From Solibacteraceae bacterium (GTDB lineage Bacteria > Acidobacteriota > Terriglobia > Bryobacterales > Bryobacteraceae), in the NCBI GenBank assembly GCA_021324015.1, contig JAJPJX010000141.1, forward strand, positions 1 through 64,000: a stretch of 64,000 bases of DNA. The letters run 5' to 3'. Shown here in pieces: positions 27,375 to 34,730 of this stretch. The notes beneath the pieces are model-generated. The model worked only from the letters and a program-made list of their open reading frames with translations, did not search any database and was not told the origin of the DNA. The first letter of the stretch is position 1. Each line of letters begins with the position of its first letter. The position numbers and the translations under genes were made by a program.

Positions 27375-28811
27375 ATGGACCGGTTTGATTCGCATGTCCT
27401 CCAAATTCACCGCCGGACGTTCCTGGGACGCGGCGTTTCCGGCCTCGGGCTGCTGGCGCTGAACGCGCTGCTCGACCGGCGGCTGTTCGCCGGCGAAGAC
27501 GCGCAAGGCGGGCGCTGGCGCGGCGTGGTCACTCCCCGCCATCATCCCGCGAAGGCCAAACGCGTCATCTTTCTCTACCAGGCGGGCGGCCCTTCGCACC
27601 TGGAGACCTTCGATTTCAAGCCCACGCTGGCGCGCCTGGACGGCAAGCCCATGCCGGAGTCCATGACCAAGGGGCAGCAGATCGCGCAATTGCAGGGCAA
27701 GGCGCTGGTTTGTTTCGGCCCGCAGCACGGTTTCCGGAAATTCGGCAAAGCCGGCCAGGAGCTGTGCGAACTGTTTCCGCACATGGGCAGCGTGGCGGAC
27801 GAGGTCTGCATCATCCGCTCCATGTGGACCGAGCAGATCAATCACGATCCGGCGCACACCCTGATGAATACCGGCTCGATCATTACCGGGCGGCCGAGCA
27901 TGGGATCGTGGGTGCTCTACGGGCTGGGCGCGGAGACCGACGATCTGCCGGGCTTCGTGGTGCTGCTTTCCTCCGGGCGCGGCGGGCAGATGCAGCCCAT
28001 CGCCGCGCGGCAGTGGTCGGCGGGGATACTGCCCAGCCGGTTTCAGGGGGTCAAGCTCAACTCCATTGGCGATCCGGTGCTGTACATCCGGAATCCCCGC
28101 GGACTCAACAACGAGGTGGAGCGCGATTCGATCCAGGCCGTCACGGCGCTTGACCGCATCCAGCACGCCGCGCTGGGCGATCCCGAAATCCTGACCCGCA
28201 TCTCCCAATACGAGATGGCGTTCCGCATGCAGGCCAGCGTGCCGGGCCTGATGGACATGAGCCAGGAGCCGCGCGAGGTGCTGGAGATGTACGGCGCGCA
28301 TCCGGGCGACGGCTCGTTCGCCTCCAACTGCCTGCTGGCCCGGCGCCTGGCGGAGCGCGGCGTGCGCTTCATCCAGCTTTATCACCGCGACTGGGACCAT
28401 CACGGCGGCGTGAAGAAGAACATCGCGCTGAAGGCTGAAGAGGTGGACCGCGCTACGGCCGCGCTGATCCGCGATCTGAAGCAGCGCGGCATGCTGGAGG
28501 ATACGCTGGTGGTGTGGGGCGGCGAGTTCGGGCGCACACCCATGTCCCAGGGCGGCGACGGGCGCGACCACCACATCAAGGGGTTCTCGTTTATGCTGGC
28601 GGGCGGCGGCATCAAGCCCGGCATCACCTACGGCTCGACCGACGAGTTAGGCTATGCCGCGGTGGAAAATCCCGTGAGCGTGCACGATTTTCACGCCACC
28701 ATGCTGCACCTGCTGGGCGTGGATCACAAGCGGCTGGCGGTCAAATTCCAGGGTCTGGACGTGCGGCTCACCGGGATCTCCGGAGACGTGGTCAAGGATA
28801 TTCTGGCGTGA
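27375..28811 (+). CDS. DUF1501 (sulfatase-like fold) protein with Tat signal
   Basis: 478 residues. A twin-arginine leader, 'HRRTFLGRGVSGLGLLALNALL', suggests folded export. The body has DUF1501 motifs: 'FLYQAGGPSHLETFDFKP', 'WVLYGLG', 'GSFASNCLLARRLAERGVRFIQL', 'WGGEFGRTPMSQGGDGRDHH' and a final 'GVDHKRL'. The fold is related to alkaline phosphatase and sulfatases, and the conserved 'GEFGRTP' and 'GRDHH' may bind metal. It is the last gene of the 16-28.8 kb series and ends 4 nt from the convergent Gfo/Idh gene. Confidence 0.9.
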   Translation: MDRFDSHVLQIHRRTFLGRGVSGLGLLALNALLDRRLFAGEDAQGGRWRGVVTPRHHPAKAKRVIFLYQAGGPSHLETFDFKPTLARLDGKPMPESMTKGQQIAQLQGKALVCFGPQHGFRKFGKAGQELCELFPHMGSVADEVCIIRSMWTEQINHDPAHTLMNTGSIITGRPSMGSWVLYGLGAETDDLPGFVVLLSSGRGGQMQPIAARQWSAGILPSRFQGVKLNSIGDPVLYIRNPRGLNNEVERDSIQAVTALDRIQHAALGDPEILTRISQYEMAFRMQASVPGLMDMSQEPREVLEMYGAHPGDGSFASNCLLARRLAERGVRFIQLYHRDWDHHGGVKKNIALKAEEVDRATAALIRDLKQRGMLEDTLVVWGGEFGRTPMSQGGDGRDHHIKGFSFMLAGGGIKPGITYGSTDELGYAAVENPVSVHDFHATMLHLLGVDHKRLAVKFQGLDVRLTGISGDVVKDILA

Positions 28812-28814
28812 AGC

Positions 28815-30008
28815 CTACGCCGTAAGGGTCTGCGAGATCCGCTCGAGCGACATCCAGGCGCCCCCGCGCGCGGCGGACTCCACGGCCTGCGTGATGAATT
28901 GCAGCCCGCGCACGCCGTCGTAGACCGTGGGGAACTCGTACTCTTCCGTCTTCAGCGGCTGGCCGGCCAGGTGAGCCCGAATGGCCCGCACGGCGCCCGC
29001 ATAGATGTTGGCGAAGGCCTCCAGGTACCCCTCGGGATGGCCGACGGGGATGCGCGTGGCGGCCGCCGCCGGCGCCGAAAGATACTCGCGGTGCCCGCGG
29101 GTGAGGATCTGGCGCGGCTGGCCGTAGCGGTAGAGATGCATCTCGTTGGGGTTCTCCTGGGCCCACAGGATAGCGCCCTCGGAAGCGTACACGCGGATCT
29201 TCAGGCCGTTCTCCTCGCCGGTGGCAATCTGGCTGCACGTCAGCACACCCTTGCCGCCCTTTTCGAAACGCAGCAGGACGTTGGCGTCCTCATCCAGCTT
29301 GCGGTTAGGCAGGAAGGTGCTGGTGTCGGCACAGACCGCCGCCACCGGATCGCCGGTGATGTACTCGGCCAGGTTGAAGGCGTGCGTGCCGATATCGCCC
29401 AACGCGCCGCCCAGTCCGGATTGCGCCGGATCGACGCGCCAGGAGGCCTGCTTCTGGCCGGCGGTTTCGAGCGGCGCCATGAGCCAGTCCTGCAGGTATT
29501 CCACGATGACCTTGCGCACGGTGCCCAGTTGGCCGGAGCGGAACAATTCGCGCGCGTGGCGCACCAGCGGGTGGCCGGTGTAGTTGTGCGTCAACGCGAA
29601 GACCAGGCCGGTGCGCTCCACCACCCGCGCCAGGTCCACGGCCTCTTGCAGGTTGAAGGTCATGGGCTTGTCGCACACCACGTGGAAGCCCATCTCCAGA
29701 AAGGTCTTCGAGATGGAGAAGTGGGAGTTGTTGGGCGTAACCACACTCACAAAATCGATACGCCGGTCTTCGGGCAGACGCACCTCCCGCGCCGCCATTT
29801 CCTCGTACGTCCGGTAACAGCGGCTGGGGTCCAGGTAAAGTTGTTCTCCGGTGCTGAGGGTGTTCTCGAAATCCCGGGAAAAGGACCCGGCCACCAGTTC
29901 CACCTGCTGATCCAGGGCCGCGGCGATCCGGTGCACCGCGCCGATGAAGGCGCCCTGCCCGCCGCCCACCATGCCCATGCGAAGCTTCCGATTCCTCGAG
30001 TGCGTCAT
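28815..30008 (-). CDS. Gfo/Idh/MocA family oxidoreductase
   Basis: About 397 residues from ATG 30008. The nucleotide-binding motif is 'RMGMVGGGQGAFIG', with 'GFHVVCDKPMTFN' for the catalytic lysine and 'GDIGTHAFNLAEYITG' in the second domain. It is longer than the operon's other Gfo/Idh enzyme and of a different subgroup. The open frame continues upstream to 30161, but TACAAT 7 nt before 30008 argues for this start. Substrate unknown. Divergent from the copper-monooxygenase gene with only 52 nt between. Confidence 0.88.
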   Translation of the reverse strand: MTHSRNRKLRMGMVGGGQGAFIGAVHRIAAALDQQVELVAGSFSRDFENTLSTGEQLYLDPSRCYRTYEEMAAREVRLPEDRRIDFVSVVTPNNSHFSISKTFLEMGFHVVCDKPMTFNLQEAVDLARVVERTGLVFALTHNYTGHPLVRHARELFRSGQLGTVRKVIVEYLQDWLMAPLETAGQKQASWRVDPAQSGLGGALGDIGTHAFNLAEYITGDPVAAVCADTSTFLPNRKLDEDANVLLRFEKGGKGVLTCSQIATGEENGLKIRVYASEGAILWAQENPNEMHLYRYGQPRQILTRGHREYLSAPAAAATRIPVGHPEGYLEAFANIYAGAVRAIRAHLAGQPLKTEEYEFPTVYDGVRGLQFITQAVESAARGGAWMSLERISQTLTA

Positions 30009-30015
30009 GGCCGTC

Positions 30016-30021
30016 ATTGTA
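30016..30021 (-). promoter_or_regulatory. -10 box of the Gfo/Idh gene
   Basis: TACAAT on the minus strand, 7 nt before ATG 30008. TTCAGC lies 17 nt farther upstream as a weak -35. No ribosome binding site is present, so a leaderless mRNA is likely. Confidence 0.45.
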
Positions 30022-30060
30022 TCGAAAGCCTGTGATAGGCTGAAGAAACCGGAGGGTCCG

Positions 30061-31416
30061 ATGCGCCGCAGGTTCTGGATGGCCGCCTGTTTGATGAGCC
30101 TGGGAATGCGCCTTCCCGCGGCCGAGCGGGAGGTGACATTCAGCCGCGATGTGGCGCCCATTCTCTACCAGCACTGCGTGTCCTGCCACCACCCCAACGA
30201 CATCGCGCCCATGTCGCTCCTGACTTACAAAGAGGCGCGTCCCTGGGCCGCGGCGATCAAAGAAGCCGTGCTGCTGCGCAAAATGCCGCCCTGGAAAGCC
30301 GACCCGCATTACGGCAAGTGGTCCAACGACCCCAGCCTCAGCGCGGCGGAAATCGAGACCGTTCGAGCCTGGGCGGATGGCGGGAAACTGGAGGGCGATC
30401 CCAAGGAGATGCCCAAGGCTCCGGTGTTCGTGGATGGATGGAAGATCGGCCGGCCCGATGTCGTGGTCAGCATCCCCGAGCACAAACTGGAGGCCAAGGG
30501 GCCGGACGAATACAGCTACATCGTCGTGCCGACCAACTTCACCGAGGACCGGTGGGTGGTGGCGGCGGAATTGCGCCCGGGTAACCGCAAGATCGTGCAT
30601 CACGCGCACGTCTTTGTGGTCGAGGAGGACCAACCGGCGAAAGCCGGCGGGGCCAAGGATCCCGCCGCGGAATACGGCCGCTGGCTGCGCATCCGGCAGG
30701 GCACTCTGAGCTTTATCCGGCCGGACGCGCCGGTGATCGACGACGGCTGCGCGATCGACGACAACGGCGCCTTCCCCGGCAGCAAGCAGAGCGACCTGGG
30801 CAGCCTGATCAGCTCCTACCTGCCGGGCCGCGAACCGGACGTTTATCCCGCGGGCACGGCGCGGCTCATCCGCGCGGGCGCCAAGCTGAATTTCCAGATT
30901 CACTATTCCCGCGCCACGGGCAAGACCGAGACCGACGCCACCAGCGTGGGCCTGATCTTCGCCAAGGAGCCGCCCAAACAGATCGCGCGGCGCATCGATC
31001 TCTCCAATCACATGTTCCTGATTCCGGCGGGCGAGCCGAACCAGGAGGTGACCGAGTGCCACACCTTCCGCAAGGATATGTACATCACCAGCCTTACGCC
31101 GCACATGCACCTGCGCGGGAAAGCGATGCGCATGGAAGTGACCTATCCGGACGGGCGGAAGGAAACGCTGCTGAACGTGCCGCACTACGATTTCAACTGG
31201 CAGATCACCTACCGGGCGGCCAAGCCGATCTTCATTCCGAAGGGAACGCGCTTGAAGATCATCGCGCACTTCGACAACTCGCCGAATAACCCGATGAATC
31301 CGGACCCCACCAGGGTCGTGCGCTGGGGCGCGGCCAGCGAAACGGAAATGATGGACGGCTGGGTGGAGTACGTAGACACCGCGCCGGAGCCGCTGCTCAC
31401 CAGCGCGGCCCAGTAG
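30061..31416 (+). CDS. Cytochrome c fused to a PHM-like copper monooxygenase domain
   Basis: 451 residues, exported. A cytochrome c domain with C39-VSC-H43 is followed by a two-domain copper type II (PHM/DBM-like) region. The full ligand series appears in the family order: H180-H181 ('KIVHHAH'), H281 ('FQIHYS'), H348-M-H350 ('TPHMHLRGK') and M430 ('ETEMM'). Family enzymes hydroxylate substrates with O2; here heme may replace ascorbate as electron source, which is inference. The start has a GGAGGG ribosome binding site. A close relative lies at 58103. It is often mislabelled as thiol-disulfide isomerase. Confidence 0.83.
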   Translation: MRRRFWMAACLMSLGMRLPAAEREVTFSRDVAPILYQHCVSCHHPNDIAPMSLLTYKEARPWAAAIKEAVLLRKMPPWKADPHYGKWSNDPSLSAAEIETVRAWADGGKLEGDPKEMPKAPVFVDGWKIGRPDVVVSIPEHKLEAKGPDEYSYIVVPTNFTEDRWVVAAELRPGNRKIVHHAHVFVVEEDQPAKAGGAKDPAAEYGRWLRIRQGTLSFIRPDAPVIDDGCAIDDNGAFPGSKQSDLGSLISSYLPGREPDVYPAGTARLIRAGAKLNFQIHYSRATGKTETDATSVGLIFAKEPPKQIARRIDLSNHMFLIPAGEPNQEVTECHTFRKDMYITSLTPHMHLRGKAMRMEVTYPDGRKETLLNVPHYDFNWQITYRAAKPIFIPKGTRLKIIAHFDNSPNNPMNPDPTRVVRWGAASETEMMDGWVEYVDTAPEPLLTSAAQ

Positions 31417-31434
31417 CGGGCACCAGACCAGGAT

Positions 31435-31449
31435 TGGCAATCTTTGCCA
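31435..31449 (+). promoter_or_regulatory. Possible ParD operator upstream of parDE
   Basis: Inverted repeat TGGCAA / TTGCCA with a 3-nt spacer, 50 nt before parD. CATAAT (31473-31478) may be the -10, and AAGGAG (31489-31494) is the ribosome binding site. Antitoxins of this type normally bind such dyads. Confidence 0.35.
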
Positions 31450-31498
31450 TGAATGCTACCATTGGGTCGGATCATAATTCGGCAGACAAGGAGCGGTT

Positions 31499-31756
31499 AT
31501 GCCGACCCGCAATGTGAATTTGACCGACGAACTGGATCGCTTCGTCACGGAGAAAGTCAAGAGCGGACGCTACGAAAACGCCAGTGAAGTGGTGCGCGCC
31601 GCGCTTCGGACCCTCGAACGGGAGGAGCAGGAAGACGCAGCCAGGCTTGCCGCTCTCCGCGCCGCTATCGATGAGGGCGACACCAGCGGCGCCGCCACGG
31701 GCGATGTGTTCGCGCGCGTCCGCAAGACCCTCAAACTTGCTGCAAGGCCGCGCTGA
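31499..31756 (+). CDS. parD: ParD-type antitoxin
   Basis: 85 residues. The N-terminal ribbon-helix-helix ('RNVNLTDELDRFVTEKVKSGRYENASEVVRAALRTLE') binds DNA and represses the operon. The C-terminal tail (about 55-85) would wrap the toxin. Clear AAGGAG ribosome binding site. parE starts 3 nt after the stop. A standard CC2985/ParD family member. Confidence 0.92.
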   Translation: MPTRNVNLTDELDRFVTEKVKSGRYENASEVVRAALRTLEREEQEDAARLAALRAAIDEGDTSGAATGDVFARVRKTLKLAARPR

Positions 31757-31759
31757 CCC

Positions 31760-32074
31760 GTGGGGGTGTTCCGGCTTTCGCGGAGGGCCGCAGCGGATTT
31801 GCTGGAGATCGGCGCTTATACGCTTCGCCAGTGGGGCGAAGATCAGACCCTCCGTTACCTCGACAACCTGGAAGCGTGTTGCCGGATGCTCGCCGGCAAT
31901 CCGGGCCTGGGCCGGGCTTGCGATGACATCCGCCCCGGATTGCAGCGCATGGAGTGCGGCCAGCACGTTGTGTTTTACCGGCAGGAGTCCGGCGGCATTC
32001 CGGTTTCCCGCATCCTGCACCGGCGCATGTTGCCCGAACGACAGAGCCCCGGCGATCAAGGTAACGAGCCTTAG
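31760..32074 (+). CDS. parE: ParE-type toxin
   Basis: 104 residues, GTG start. RelE/ParE fold: 'LSRRAAADLLEIGAYTLRQWGEDQTLRYLDNLE', then 'GLQRMECGQHVVFYR' and 'ILHRRMLP'. Family toxins of the ParE branch poison DNA gyrase, and ParD neutralises them. The gene is intact, so the pair is probably functional. It sits at the border of an accessory patch that contains an HNH-like gene and a gene remnant. Confidence 0.9.
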   Translation: MGVFRLSRRAAADLLEIGAYTLRQWGEDQTLRYLDNLEACCRMLAGNPGLGRACDDIRPGLQRMECGQHVVFYRQESGGIPVSRILHRRMLPERQSPGDQGNEP

Positions 32075-32134
32075 TACACGGGGAGGTGCAGGGAGCAGGT
32101 CCATCTCAGCGCACCGTCATATTAGTCCATGGTA

Positions 32135-32177
32135 GGCCGACTAGGTGCGATGCATCGCGAGAAACCCTAGTTGGGCC
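32135..32177. repeat. Long imperfect dyad with nested palindrome
   Basis: GGCCGACTAGG (32135-32145) pairs with CCTAGTTGGGCC (32166-32177) through one bulge and one G-T pair. A perfect 12-bp palindrome GCGATGCATCGC (32147-32158) lies inside. A second dyad, CAAC-c-TCCCAG with CTGGGA-a-GTTG, is at 32229-32260. Function unknown. The 274-nt spacer 32075-32348 holds no gene that I can see. Confidence 0.4.
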
Positions 32178-32319
32178 GATCAGCCGGCCAAAGTCCGGGC
32201 TAGCGACTACGCGCCCATGTGAATCTCCCAACCTCCCAGAACCGGACTCCTGGGAAGTTGTCCTGGCCGCGCAAACACAGCTAATGGCGCCAGGAACATT
32301 TCCTATGTAACACGTTTGG

Positions 32320-32338
32320 GCCTGCTCCGGGCTTTTTT
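32320..32338 (+). terminator. Rho-independent terminator downstream of parDE
   Basis: Stem GCCTG / CGGGC (one G-T pair), 3-nt loop, then six T. It ends 10 nt before the 3' end of the convergent HNH-like gene and is about 245 nt after parE. Confidence 0.5.
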
Positions 32339-32348
32339 CCGCACACTG

Positions 32349-33152
32349 CTAAAGTTCCAAATGCAGCCGCCACTTCGCATCCAGGCCCTTTTGCTTGAGA
32401 AATGCCGACGCAGTCAGATATGTGTTCATCAACTCGAACGATGATGACGTGTAAATGTAGCGGTGCGGGCTGTGAGTGGTGGACCACTGATAGTCCCCGA
32501 AATGCGCACTCTCCACGTTCAGCATGAAGTTCAGGCCGGCAAGCATGATGAGGTACTTTCGTTCTCCGGCGGGGTCACCCAGCGGTCCGAGCGCAGAGAA
32601 GGAGCGGCATGGCGCGTCGTGGCTGCACACCATGATGTTCATGCACACGTCATCCGGTATCGGCACCTTACCGAGCAGACAGAGCCGCAATTGCTCTTCG
32701 TGCGCGTCGAGTGGCAGTTGGATCTTGGTATCCAGCAACGTCCATTCGTGGGCGGACGCCCGCCAGAAAAGGCTGATTCCGAAGAAGATCAGGCTATCGA
32801 TATCGATTTCAGAGATCTCGGCGCCCGCATACGGCACCAATCGGTCGTCTTGGGTCGGTTCGACCGGCGGATATCCCCGCAAGATCTCGCGTAGCGGGAA
32901 GTCCCTCCCATTGAATGCATGCCGGGTCACCCAGTTCTCACCGTATCGATTCAATCGCTGCTCGCAATCGTGGCAGAGGACGTAATCCTTTATGTGGCCC
33001 GATTTCTGCACGAACTTTTCGGTGGTGAGCAGGACGGGATTCGGGTTGCCACCGTCCTCATTCTGGAGCGCCTTATACAACGACCGGGGATACAAATGGC
33101 TGTCCTGCAGTTCCCTGTCTTCCAGGCACAACCTGCAGATGCCGACTGGCAT
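32349..33152 (-). CDS. HNH-like zinc-binding protein, unknown role
   Basis: 267 residues. The N-terminus has a treble-clef, HNH-like layout: C6-RLC9, 'DSHLYPRS' with H19, and C60-HDC63 followed by 'EQRLNRYGE'. The remaining 190 residues are a mixed domain without a known signature. HNH folds are commonly DNA nucleases, found in restriction, defence and mobile elements, but I cannot confirm catalysis here. By eye the gene is clearly less GC-rich than its surroundings, and it sits between parDE and a gene remnant, so it was probably acquired. Confidence 0.6.
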   Translation of the reverse strand: MPVGICRLCLEDRELQDSHLYPRSLYKALQNEDGGNPNPVLLTTEKFVQKSGHIKDYVLCHDCEQRLNRYGENWVTRHAFNGRDFPLREILRGYPPVEPTQDDRLVPYAGAEISEIDIDSLIFFGISLFWRASAHEWTLLDTKIQLPLDAHEEQLRLCLLGKVPIPDDVCMNIMVCSHDAPCRSFSALGPLGDPAGERKYLIMLAGLNFMLNVESAHFGDYQWSTTHSPHRYIYTSSSFELMNTYLTASAFLKQKGLDAKWRLHLEL

Positions 33153-33390
33153 GGCGACATCACATCTCTACAAACATACCATTTGGCTGCGTAACGCGCG
33201 AGGATGAGATTTGGTTTCCAGGTGAATCCTCCCCGACGCCGAAGGGTTCCGGAATCCGAGTGGACCCCGGCTCCCCCGGACGGGCTTGGCATGGGTTAGC
33301 GAACGTGCGAAATGGTGTACTTAGCCTCCTCGCAGAGCACCAGGCCGCCGGGGCCAAGATAGCCCAGGTCGCGGAGACGGCGGCGCCCCA
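33153..33390. other. Spacer without a recognisable gene
   Basis: Between the HNH-like gene and the TonB-receptor remnant I see no coding sequence that resembles a known family. It may contain the HNH-like gene's promoter and further decayed receptor sequence. Confidence 0.4.
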
Positions 33391-33469
33391 TGGAACCGGC
33401 TCACGTTCGGCGAGATCACGGCAGCAGGATCCGCGCATCCTGCCGTTTGTGCTGAAATACAACTTCTGA
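33391..33469 (+). pseudogene. Frameshifted C-terminal remnant of a TonB-dependent receptor
   Basis: In one frame 33391-33420 reads 'WNRLTFGEIT', and in the next frame 33428-33469 reads 'DPRILPFVLKYNF' followed by stop. Together they match the usual end of acidobacterial Oar-like TonB receptors ('NFG-IT', then 'PR--QF-LKY-F', stop). The join needs a frameshift near 33421-33427 and no upstream receptor sequence survives. Recognised by eye only. Confidence 0.45.
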
Positions 33470-34701
33470 TGACCCGGAGATCGTTCAGCGTGGCGGCGGC
33501 CCTGTTCCCGGTGCGCCTCGGGGCAAAGCCGGAAATCCGGCGGGAAGTGTTTCTGCGCTCGCCGGTGAAGGGGGTGGCCGTGATGGCCTTTGCCTACTAC
33601 ACCCGCAAGGCGGGCGGCGACATGGTTTCGGTCGAGCAGCGCTGGAGCCGCTCGGACACCATCGATGTGGCCTACATCCGCCGCTCGAGCGACCACGGAA
33701 AAACCTGGAGCGCTCCGGTCGAGCAGCCCACCGGCGAGAAGCGCCCCGGCGGGATGCTGCGGCGGCACCTGCGCGCCGGCTTCGTGGATCCGCACACCGG
33801 CCGCTACCTGGAGTTCTGGAACGAAGGCATCCTGCCGACCGACGACCCGCTGGAAGGAATGCGGCAATGGAACCTATTCTACCGGCTGGACGGAAAGGCG
33901 CACCAGATCATGCAAAGCGGGGCGGAGTTCGGCCCGCGGCATCCTCTGCCGGGCGTTTACACGGGCAAGAATTGCGTGATGATCGGGGATACCGCGTGCG
34001 TCCCGCTGGGGCGGAAGGGCGAGATCCTGCTGCCGGTGGACACCACCGCGCTCAATCCCGACGGCAGCCTCTACAACCCGACGGGCGGCTACACCTACAC
34101 GGACGCGGTGGTGCTGCACGGCGCCTGGCGGGGCGGCCGGCTGGAGTGGCGCATGGCGCAGGCGGTGAAGGGCGATCCGCGGCGCTCCACGCGCGGCATG
34201 GACGAGCCCACGGTGGCCGAACTGGCGGACGGGCGCCTGATCCTGGTCATGCGCGGCTCGAACGACAAGCGCCCGGAACTGCCCGGGTACCGGTGGATTT
34301 CCTTCTCGAAAGACGGCGGCTGGACCTGGACCGAGCCGCGCCCGTGGACCTATACCAGCGGGGAGACATTTTACTCGCCGAGTTCGTGCTCGCAGTTGCT
34401 GCCGCATCCCAACGGGAGGCTCTACTGGCTGGGGAACATCTCGCCGGGGAATCCGCGCGGAAACCGCCCGCGGTATCCGTTCTTCATCGGCGAGGTGGAC
34501 CGCGAGTCCGGGCTGCTGATCCGCGACCGCGTGCGCCTGGTGGACGACCGCCAGCCCGGCGAGCCGGAACTGCTGACGCTTTCCAACTTCTACGCGCGCG
34601 AGGACCGGGAGACCGGAGGTGTGGCTCTGCACATGACGCGCCTCATCGCGCAACCCGGCGGCTGGTCTGGCGACGCCATGCTGTATCGCATCGAGGTATG
34701 A
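33469..34701 (+). CDS. Exported sialidase-like (BNR/Asp-box) protein
   Basis: 410 residues with a twin-arginine-like leader ('MTRRSFSVAAALFPVRLGA'). Two Asp-boxes mark a six-bladed sialidase-type propeller: 'SSDHGKTW' (73-80) and 'SKDGGWTW' (280-287). The arginine triad of true sialidases cannot be confirmed, so hydrolysis of another glycan, or mere binding, is possible. Its ATG overlaps the stop of the receptor remnant by one base (TGATG). The gene it once followed is gone, suggesting a truncated surface-nutrient locus. Confidence 0.78.
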   Translation: MTRRSFSVAAALFPVRLGAKPEIRREVFLRSPVKGVAVMAFAYYTRKAGGDMVSVEQRWSRSDTIDVAYIRRSSDHGKTWSAPVEQPTGEKRPGGMLRRHLRAGFVDPHTGRYLEFWNEGILPTDDPLEGMRQWNLFYRLDGKAHQIMQSGAEFGPRHPLPGVYTGKNCVMIGDTACVPLGRKGEILLPVDTTALNPDGSLYNPTGGYTYTDAVVLHGAWRGGRLEWRMAQAVKGDPRRSTRGMDEPTVAELADGRLILVMRGSNDKRPELPGYRWISFSKDGGWTWTEPRPWTYTSGETFYSPSSCSQLLPHPNGRLYWLGNISPGNPRGNRPRYPFFIGEVDRESGLLIRDRVRLVDDRQPGEPELLTLSNFYAREDRETGGVALHMTRLIAQPGGWSGDAMLYRIEV

Positions 34702-34730
34702 GGCCGGCTGAATCCGGAGCCCCGGCCTTT
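34702..34730. terminator. Hairpin between convergent genes
   Basis: GGCCGG (34702-34707) and CCGGCC (34722-34727) enclose 14 nt and TTT follows on the plus strand. It covers the stop of the sialidase-like gene and abuts that of the S1/P1 nuclease gene. The T-tract is weak. Confidence 0.35.

Noticed and set aside
32170-32176. GTTGGGC matches the integron attC core (GTTRRRY)
   Set aside because: The paired 5' core is absent and there is no integrase or cassette array, so the match is by chance.
33160-33867. 235-residue minus-strand open frame over the sialidase start
   Set aside because: Composition is that of an antisense shadow, and it overlaps the better-supported sialidase-like gene and the HNH-like gene.
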